From Bacteroidales bacterium (GTDB lineage Bacteria; Bacteroidota; Bacteroidia; Bacteroidales; VadinHA17), in assembly GCA_022865305.1 (NCBI GenBank), contig JALHSP010000102.1, positions 1-64,000 on the forward strand: DNA of 64,000 nt, given 5' to 3'. Shown here piece after piece: positions 9,653-19,300 of the stretch (within the stretch, counting starts at the first letter, position 1; the number at the start of each line of letters is the position of its first letter). A program made the position numbers and the translations under genes. The notes beneath the pieces were generated by a model. It had not been told where the DNA came from, searched no databases, and saw only the letters and a list, made by a program, of their open reading frames with translations.

Positions 9653-9786
9653 AAAAGCCGGGCGTATTGACCACATTTGGCCGGTCAGATTACTATTGAT
9701 ATACATAACTAAACAACAAGCACTTAACTCCGGCTTTTGGTGGTCAATTTTATCCGGCCAACTATGGTCAAGGCCACTGGCTTTTC
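9653..9786 (+). repeat. Dispersed ~130-bp repeat, copy A
   Basis: This copy aligns over its whole length with the reverse complements of 24191-24321 and 24850-24984. Shared landmarks in order are AAAAGCCGG, TTGACCAC, TACATAACT, TTAACTCCGG, ACTCCGGCCAA and AAGGCCACTGG. Internal subrepeats of the form TTGACCA-N-GGCCGG recall the multiple terminal repeats of IS21-family ends. It abuts the IS3 remnant and supplies the first codons of an artefactual fused reading frame. Confidence 0.7.
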
Positions 9787-9795
9787 TAGCAGAGG

Positions 9796-10242
9796 GATGT
9801 AAAAGAACGTTGAGAAGAACTCTGTCTATGATTAAGTCTCCCATAGGGATAATACACCATTCTGATTGTGGAATACAATATTGTTGCAAAGAATACATCA
9901 AAATACTGAAGAACAATAAAATGGAGATAAGTATGGCTGCAAAGGGAGATTGTTATGAGAATGCTGTTGCTGAAAGAGTCAATGGGATCCTAAAAGAAGA
10001 ATATGATCTTGGCATAAAATTTATATCCAAAGAAATTGCTGTTAAAACGACAAAAGAGGCTGTAAATCTTTACAATACAAGAAGATTACATTCATCAATA
10101 AACTTCAAAACTCCAGAAGGAAAATATGCAGCATACTCCTATTGAAATATTGATAACCTCAAAATAAGTTATTAACATTCCAACAGGAAATAAATATAAA
10201 GAAACAGAGTATAAACAATGTCAACTTTTTTCAGGACGAGAC
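9796..10242 (+). mobile_element. IS3-family remnant (3' part of transposase orfB and right end)
   Basis: From about 9811 to the stop at 10145 the frame encodes the C-terminal part of an IS3-type transposase integrase core: IHHSDCGIQYC (normally HSDRGxQY), ENAVAERVNGILKEE with the last catalytic Glu region, and YNTRRLHSSINFKTP. The N-terminal part of OrfB and all of OrfA are missing, replaced by the ~130-bp repeat. The sequence TGTCAACTTTTTTCAGGACG at 10220-10239 resembles an IS3-group terminal inverted repeat and marks the probable right end. The element cannot transpose on its own. Confidence 0.8.
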
Positions 10243-10249
10243 ATTCCTA

Positions 10250-10306
10250 GGCTTTCAGCGTCGTTGATGCTGCAAACAAAGAAAGAACTGCAGTTGCCGT
10301 CAGCAT
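10250..10306 (-). pseudogene. Signal-peptide stub of a gene cut by the IS3 element
   Basis: On the minus strand, 42 bp after the giant adhesin gene, an ATG at 10306 opens 19 codons reading MLTATAVLSLFAASTTLKA, which looks like a Sec signal peptide, preceded by GGAAG as a possible ribosome binding site. The frame stops at 10247-10249, just where the IS3 right end begins. The simplest reading is that a secreted-protein gene following the adhesin was truncated by the insertion. It is short, so chance is possible. Confidence 0.4.
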
Positions 10307-10347
10307 ATACCGCTTCCGGATGCAAACAGTATGTTGTTTATACCCCG

Positions 10348-13300
10348 TCATTCCTCAATAAATAACTTTCTTGAAATCCTTTGATTTCCCATAGTAAGTG
10401 TGATTATATAAAGACCGGGTTTTACAGCCGGATTAAATTCGTAATGTCCTGAATCAAATATTTTCCTTATAAAAACAGCCTGTCCGGTCAGGTTGGTAAT
10501 AACCAGGGTACCATTATTCATCCTGCCGAGATTAATATCAGACATTAACATTCCCCTGGAATAGTATGTCCTGAACAGATTATCATCGGATCTGACACTG
10601 GCAATTTCTGTTGGTATTGAATTAATGTACAGAAAAAACCTGTCAGAATAGTCTCCTGCAGCAAGGAAGATGTTATATTCCCTGCCAGCAAGCAGGTCCT
10701 GATTTGTACTTGTTACCAGATCAGAGAGGTATATTCCTGTAACGGATAACAGGCTGCTAATTGATGAGATTCTGAAAATAATATTGCCGGATCTGTTCGT
10801 TTTAATACCAAGAGGAACAGTGCAGCCTGTCATTAAAGACAAAGGCAAAGCATCAATGGAGAGTCTGGTTCCGTTTGAACCGATGGCATACAGGTTCGGG
10901 ACTTTAAGATCGGTATTCATCAGCTTAAGGGCATCCAGTCTACCGTCAAATGTTATTTCAGCTTTTTCATCAAAATATATTACAACAGGATCTGTTGAAG
11001 CCGTGTCATCAGAAAAACTTGCTGAAAGGCGGAGTAGTGGTTTGGACTCAGCTTTCCCGGATTTTACAAACGAATGTGTAAGATCTGTTATCCTTACACT
11101 GTTGTCGAGTGACAGAGTCCCGGTCACCGGGTAAGCCCCATCTTTGATATGTATGAAGAATCCCTGCATTGAAGGAATAATGTTCGTTGCCACTCCAGGG
11201 TCGCCAGACACTCCATCTACATAGCTGCTGTAAGTTCCTCCATACTGATCATCAGTACTTGCTTTAAAGTAATAGAGTGCATCATCAATATTTGTTTTTG
11301 TCCATCCTGAAGTTGCATCCCAGTCGATGGGCGATGGGTAAGGATTCCCGACAAGATTAAAGCCCCTGGTATAAGTATAATTATGATTGTATAGCGCAAC
11401 TGAAAGGAGGCCGTTATTTACCACTCCGGTTATATCCGCTGTGTTTGGAGCGCTTCCTGATCCAAAATTTGCAGCATATCCCTGCAATGGATTAAGAATG
11501 TTGGTAGTGGTTGTATAACTAACCCATCCTGAAGATGTACGGCTTTCATCATACCTGTAAAATGAGGGAAAAGAAGCTCCAAGGTTAATGTCATCACCAA
11601 ACTCACTTACAGTTGCCGCCTGGAACGGAGAGCTGAAATATTTATACCCGAAACCTGAAGGCAGATACCGCTGCATAGTTACATTTCCTGATACTGATCC
11701 ACCTCCGGCACAAATGATAAGCGCTGTTTGTGCTGCCGTTGACAAAAGAGTTAAATAACCGCCTGATGTGAGGTTTCCACTTTGCACTGATGCAATGCCC
11801 GTGATATTAAGCGGGCCCTGAAGTGTAACCCCTGCAGCATTATTAACAGTCAAATCCTTAATCGTATTACCCGCAAAAACATCAGCTCCTATTAATTGAG
11901 CTGCCGTTCCGTTAAATTCAATTGTCCCTGTTGCAGCGGTAAATGTTCCGTTATTTGTGATAGTTCCGGAGATCTTTAATGTATTACCACTGATAGTCAG
12001 AGAAGTGCCATTATCGATTATTAAATTATTAACAGCACCAACTGTTCCGCTGCTCAGTACAGGCTTATTGGATACATTGAGTATCTGAACAGAAGTTGCC
12101 AGATCAGGTATGAATCCGCAGGTCCAGTTCCCGGAAACATTCCAGTCGCTGCTCACCTCTCCGGTCCAGGTCAGTTCAGAAATAATGGTAATTGGACTGG
12201 TTGCTGTTACTTCGCCACAACCGCCTGAGGCAGCAATTGTGTTTGTTACTGTATAACTTCCCGGGGTGCTGGCGGCCAGATCTACCTGACCTGTTGCAGT
12301 GCTTACAAAGACCAGGCCGGCTGTGGATGAGAATGTCCCTGCAACACCCCCGCCGCTGAATGCCGGGAATGGATTTGCCGCATTTGGGCAATAGGGTGTA
12401 CCTGTATAGCTAAAGGTTGCAACAGGCAATGCAGTAACAGTAATGTCCACTGTTCTGGCTGCACTTGTTCCACATGCATTTGTTGCTGTCACACTTAAGG
12501 TACCGCTTGTAGCACTTGTGTTGAAATCGACAGTTACTGAATTACCTGTTCCGTTTATTGTATGACCAGTTCCGGAATAAGACCAGTTATAGTTATTTCC
12601 GGAAACATTCGGGACTGTATAAATATACCCGCCGGAACCCTGGCAAACCTGTGTGGGAGCAGACGTGAAATTTGAAGGCATTGAAGCCACAACAGGGAAT
12701 GTTATAACTACATCGTCTGATGATGTACAGGAAGCATTACTTATCGTCCAGCGTAATGTATAGGTTTCACCAAGAACACCTGTAAAAACAGTGTTATATT
12801 GTGTACTATTAACAAATGTACCCCCGGCACCACTAACTATTGTCCATAATCCCGAATAAGGAACAGGATCATTACCTGCGAGAATAGTTCCGGAGACGCC
12901 GCAAAGTGATTGATCTAAGCCTGCATTTGAAGTTGTGGGATTTGCATATGCATTTACTATAGTGCCATCAACCACCCCAATATTAGCTCCGTTATTAAAA
13001 GTGAAGCCTGTTAATTTGTAGGCTCCCGGGACCGGAGTTGGCAGCGTATATGGCAATGAGGTTACATTTATGGTTGGCTGGGGAGCACCATTAATCGTAT
13101 AATCAAGGGTATAATTCAGATTAATGGGATTGAACGATGTGAAGCTGACAGGATTGCCGGCCGCTCCGCATACAGGTGCGGTTGAAGAAAATGAAGCCCT
13201 TGCATTTGTTGCAGTAACACTTGCTGTTGTGAAGTCCCTGGGCGTAGTGGAGATGTCTATCTTTTTAGTAGTTCCAACTTCTCCGTTATTATTATCTCCC

Positions 13301-16300
13301 GAGGCAGTTGACTCATTCTCATTCCATAAACCGGCGATATATTCTGCAACCCGCATATCAACCATACCATTTTCAGTCATCAGAGGTGTCAGATCACTAT
13401 TAGGGTCCCAGGCAATTTTAATTTTTGCTTTAGATCCGGTATTAGTTGATACACTCCAATATTCTTGTGTGTTAGATACAACCAACGGAGGTGTCAATGA
13501 GGCTGAAGTTGGATTTGGAGTGAAAAATTCTACAGTCCAGGGCAAAGTACTTCCTTCTGAGTATGTGAGGGTAAAGTTATGGCCCTTTGTAGTTCCTTTG
13601 CCTACCGGATAAAGGAAAGTGCCGCCCCTATTTATTTTCTTGATCAGAGGGCCATTTACAAAAGAAGTGGAATTTCCTCCTTCAGGAATAACCGCTGCCG
13701 AAGAAGTACTCAGGAGAATCAGCCTGCTCGTAGAACTAGTGCTGATAATACCGTTTGTCAGCAGCAACTCATTATTAACTTCAATCAATCCGTTTGCACC
13801 GATGTTTAATCCTGCCAGGTCATTAATCTCAAGATTATTAAATTTATTAGCTCCGGCAAAGTCACCTGTCAGCCCACCAAGGATTTGAACAGACGTACCT
13901 GCAAAAGAAACAGTTGAAGCCGGTGATGAACCGGTACCGCTAATGAAGGCACCGGTATTATAACGCTCCATCGATCCATGAATTATCAGCTTCCGGTTAT
14001 TTACACTGTTGTCGAGTGTAGGTCCGTCAATAACAAGTCGTTTACATATGGTTAATTCCTTATTCGGAAGAATTCTTATACCTGTTCCGGTAAAGAACAT
14101 ATTAGGCAGGCTGTTGAACAGTGTTGCAATAATTGTAATTGAATAAGTCCCGATTCCGCCATATTCAATTGTACCGTTACCTGAACAATTTGTAAAGCTG
14201 GTATAATTACCCGCCGGCAGGTTACCGCTTTCAAGGTAAATAGTTCCGTCACCGGATACAACACCAAAGCTATGACCGAATGTCGGGGAAACGACTCTCA
14301 ACCGGTTGTTGATCGTTGTGGAAAATGAAGAAATCCTGTTAACATCTATTGTTACAACATGGTCTATAATAACGAAAGCTCCGGTTGGACCGCCTGACGG
14401 ACAGGGAGGTGAAGACCCGACCGGTGTCCAGATTGTCACATCTGACCATTCCCCGTCTTTATTTGACTGATATGCAGGAACTTCACCAGGGATTGCTGTA
14501 TTGTCTCCGGCAGTATAATCCCCGTTAAGATTGCTGCTTCCTGTGTGTATAAAGGTAATCTGGTGATTGGTTTCATCAACATTATCTGTTGCAGGACCGT
14601 AAGGGGCTTCGTACCAGTAATTACCCGGTTGTACCAGTTTAGCTGCCACATAATCACTTTCCACACCATAAACATCACCTGGCATGTATTGCAATAAAAC
14701 ATTTGCATCAAATCCTGAAATACCTGAACTCTCAATCTGCCAATAGTAATTAAGCACATTCGAAGGATCGGTTACGCTGGAATGATTACTGTTTATAGGA
14801 TTAACCTTAATATAACCCACTGTGGCACTTGCAGATATTGTGTAAATTGCAGGTGTATATTTCCCGAAGACTCCGACCGGGAATGTAAATGACTGTGGTG
14901 CAGCGGTAAAGAATTTTCTCACCCCCAGATTACTGGTTACTCCATCAGATTTAATCATTTTTGTAATACCAAACGGAGCTCCGTCGATTAAACTGTTCTG
15001 GCTGAGGGTCAGCAGGAATTTATTTATTTCAAGAACTCCCTGTGTAAGCACAAGGTTATTCTGAAGAGTTATATCGTTAATCAGTTTAGCTCCGGCAGCG
15101 TTGTTGAGTTCAAACCTTCCGAATGAGCCCGTCCCTGATATCTGCTGCTGTAAGGTACCGGATAGGACGATTCCACCTGTGGTATTATTGTCAGTATAGG
15201 AGCCATTATTAACCAGGTTCCCGGATAAAGTTACTTTGTTCGTATTCAGAACGAGGTTACCGGAATGAATGGTCAGGTTCCGGTTGACGGCAAAGCTAAT
15301 GTTTACAGTAAGTGAGGTCAAAGACAATACCTCTAAGTTGTAGAAATTTGTTACAGTTGAACCGGTAACAGATTGAGCACCACCGTTAAAGGTTGTCACA
15401 TTGGTACCATAAATATAGGTACCACTGTTATTCAGGTCTCCCTTGAGGGAGATATTTAAACTGTTGGAATTTAATGTACTCCTGTTATTACTTATTGTTA
15501 AGGATCCATTCAAAACCAGCTGACTTACCATCAGAGTCAGTGATGCATCTCGTTGAGTTCCGGCAGTTTTGCCTGTTATTGTAAGATTATTCAGAGGAAT
15601 ATTGGCATCCGCCAGATATGTCTGAATTGCGTCAATGACAGGTCCCGCAACAGGTGATTGTGTGAAGATTATAGTACCTCCGGTTACAGAGGAGACAGCC
15701 GGCCTCAGATACAAATCCCCAAAAGTAGTTCCTCCACCACGGACTATTGTAAGTGTACCTCCCGACATTGTAAACTCACTGGCATCATTTAATACTTCAA
15801 GTTTGGCTTTTGTTAAACTTGAGTTGTTTCCGTAAATAATGACATTACCTCCGCTTTGTTTATAGCTTAATATTCCATTGGTGGTAGGGAGTGGTCTGCG
15901 TATCTGTCCGGTAACAAAAAGATTTCCTCCCTGAACCTCAATAGCAGATGCTCCGTTGCCGGAATACTCAATATCTGCGTTATTCGCTGTATTTCCAATC
16001 GGGCCAATATAAACATTTCCACCTCCGTTCAATATGGTCAGTCTGCCATTAAGATAAAAGGTTTCATTATTTGCAGCATTATTTGCAATCAGGACGTTTG
16101 AGGGAGTGTTAATGGTCAGCCCCGCAGTTTCAGGAATGGTAAAATCCGTGCCCTGTGATATTGTCAGATTCCCGGTTCTGTTATAAATAAAAGTTCCGTT
16201 TATTAAGGTAAGCCAGTCATTGGTAGGGGTTGTCAGTGTTCCGGCTATATTACAGGTAAGCGTTGTAACCTGGGAGGTGCCTTTGTTTACTGTTACTTTA

Positions 16301-19300
16301 TTGAAAATTGTGATTGGTACTGCTCCAATGCCACTGGTAATTGAAGCATTCGTGCTACCTGAAAAAGTCAGATTGACATAATTATTCCCACTGATAAACC
16401 TGGCGCTGGGATTACTGTTACTGTTATTGATTAAGCTGCCTCCTATCTCAAAACTATTCAGGCGGGGGTTTGTCCCGTTATTAACCGGGTAACCATTATA
16501 TGTATCAAAAGCAGCTCCAGGTGCAATTGTAACATTGCCATCTACAATCAGGTGCTGAGGAGCCTGATCATCGAGGAACAGGAATGTGCCGTTGTTGATA
16601 TACATGTTCCCGGTGACATGTACCGTTTTCTCAACCACAGGAGAGTAAACGCCGGCAGTCAGCCAGCTCATTGTTACCCAGGCATCGGGATTATCCCCGG
16701 TTACTGTTAAATCTCCTTTTATGGTTGTATAGCTGTTATTGGGCAGAATAAGATTATCGCCTCCCTTGGCTCTCAGAATGAGATTTCCATAAGTAGTTAC
16801 GCTGGGAGGCAGAATATATTCTGCACCGGTTGCTCCGTCAATATCATAAAACTCTGTGGTCCCGTGGTTATTGTTAAAGTCAGAAAAGTCACTATTCGCC
16901 GGAAAAGAGAATACTTTTGGTGAACCAACAGTTGTTGTCAGCCTGAAAAGGCCATTATTACCTGAAGGTTGGCTCAGAACCATGCTAAATATACTTCCTG
17001 TCCATGTATAGATGTCAAGAGTAGAGCCAGACTGAATCTGCAGGCTGGCACAACTGTGATTAGCGGTTAAGTTGACAGTGCGATTGTTTTCAATAATAAC
17101 TATGCTGTTCGGACCGGGAAAATTAACTCCCTCGACTGCTCCGGCTGGCGCTGCCGGTCCTCCGGAAGTATATGACCATGTTGTATTTAAATTCCAGGCA
17201 GAACTTGCTATGCTGTAAAATGTAAGGGGTGTTCCGAATGAAGCATCTCCGGCAGTATAATCCGCATCCAGAAAATTTGTACTGTTGGTCGGAGTGGTCC
17301 AGTCCGTTATAAGGTTGTTTGCAATATCAATCGGTGGATTAGTGTTTGTTCCGGGTCTCCATGTAAAATCATTTCTGGTATATTGCGCGGGTATATAATT
17401 GCTTTCTGTGCCAACTACATCACTCTGGTCGTATGTAAATGAATGAGTGACCGAGTTTGCAGCAATGCCGGAGAAACCTGATGATGTTACACGCCAAAAA
17501 TAAGTAAGGCTCTGACCGTTAGTTGTGGTACTCGGATGTTCATAACCGACAGGAATAATTGTTATTGACCCATAAACTGCTGGTGGTGTATTAAATCCAA
17601 TTGTTGCGGGAGTATATTTTACAGGTCTGGCAGGAGTGATTGTCGGGGCTCCCACCGGGAATGTAAAAGCTGCCGGGGATAAATATGCTTTTGTAAGACC
17701 GCCATCACCCGCATTACCTGCTGTCTGAATATACCGTGTTGTACTTCCATTTACAATGGATGCCAGCGAATTAAGTTTTAAATTATATGTGCCAATATTG
17801 AATATTTTGTCCTGCGAAAACGTGATAACGCCATCAATTGTCATATTGGCTGCCAGAGAAACCGGTGCTGCTGCAGCATTGTTATTATTTAACTCAACAT
17901 TCTCAAAAATACCATTCCCATCTATGCTTTGGGTTAAGATTCCGTTTAATACAATCTTCCCGGAACCACTCTGAACACCTGAGTTGTAAACATCCCGGGC
18001 AACATTTATTGTTTTATCACTAACATTCATTGTTCCTAAAACCAACCTGAAGTTATCTGTGACAGTTAGTGTATTTTGTGAACCTGCAAGATTAACGCTT
18101 ACTCCTGCTGGCTTGTCGATGGTGAATGTGAATAGTGAAAGAGGCACTGCAAGATTTATTGTAAATATCTGATCAGCAGTGCCATTTAAAGTTGTCAAAT
18201 TAGTACCGGCAGTATATGTGGTCCCGTTTTCTATGGTGAAATCACCACCGATCGTCAGGTTGAAATTATTCGCTAAAAAATCACCGGAAGTAAGGCTAAA
18301 GTCATTTTGAACAACCATCGGAGTACTGATCCTTACGACAGAAGTACTGCTTGAGCGGTTAATGACCAGATTTCCTACCGGGGCATTTATAAATAGTGAA
18401 TAGTTTACGGCATCTGCTAAACCTGAGCCTGTAACTGGAATTATTTCGAGGGTACCTCCCGTCACGTTAATATTTGCAGCAGATGATTTAACATCGAATG
18501 CCTCCTGCTCTCCAGCACCAGTTCCGGTAACATCGTAAATTTGTATGGTTCCTCCTGATACTGTATAAATATTGCCTGTATTTTCAAGATTAAAGGTTCC
18601 AAATGCAGGATTTGTACCATTTATTGACCTTGTTGTATTTAAAGTAGCAGATGAAATATCTGTTAAGTCAGCAACGGTTGTATAGGCAACCGGGGTGCGC
18701 TGGAAACGACCGCGAAGAATTAGCAATCCTCCTGTCTGGGTGTATGATGCTGATCCTGTTGAAGATAAGAATTGTTTAGCGTCAATTATTCCATCATTAA
18801 TTACGAATTGTCCTGAGGCAACGGAAGAAGTGATTATTCCTCCTGACTCACGTGTTGATAAGTATCCATTGTTTATCTGAAGTTTGCCAAATATATCAAG
18901 AGCACTGACCCCACCGCTTGTAACACCTATTGTTGCATTGTCAGGGGCTGCGACTGTATATGCGGTATTTATTTCCCTGTAATCATCAGCACTCGACAGC
19001 ACAACTACATCACCCCCGTCAACTATCAAAGCTCCGTTTGAAGGAATATAGTAATCGGAAGTACCGGCAATCCCTTCAGACAGAGAAGGTATAATTATAA
19101 ATCCTTTTAAAATAAGCGTACCATTGCGGATCCATAATGCTTTTCTAAGATTTGGATTACTTGTTTCAGCTCCATCAGTTGCCAAAATATTTGCTCCATA
19201 CAATCTGAAGTTTGAATAGTCGGTCGAATTAATAGTCAATTTAAAGGTCTGATCAATTCCTTTATCAAGAATCAGATTATAGAAATTTGTAATCCCGTTA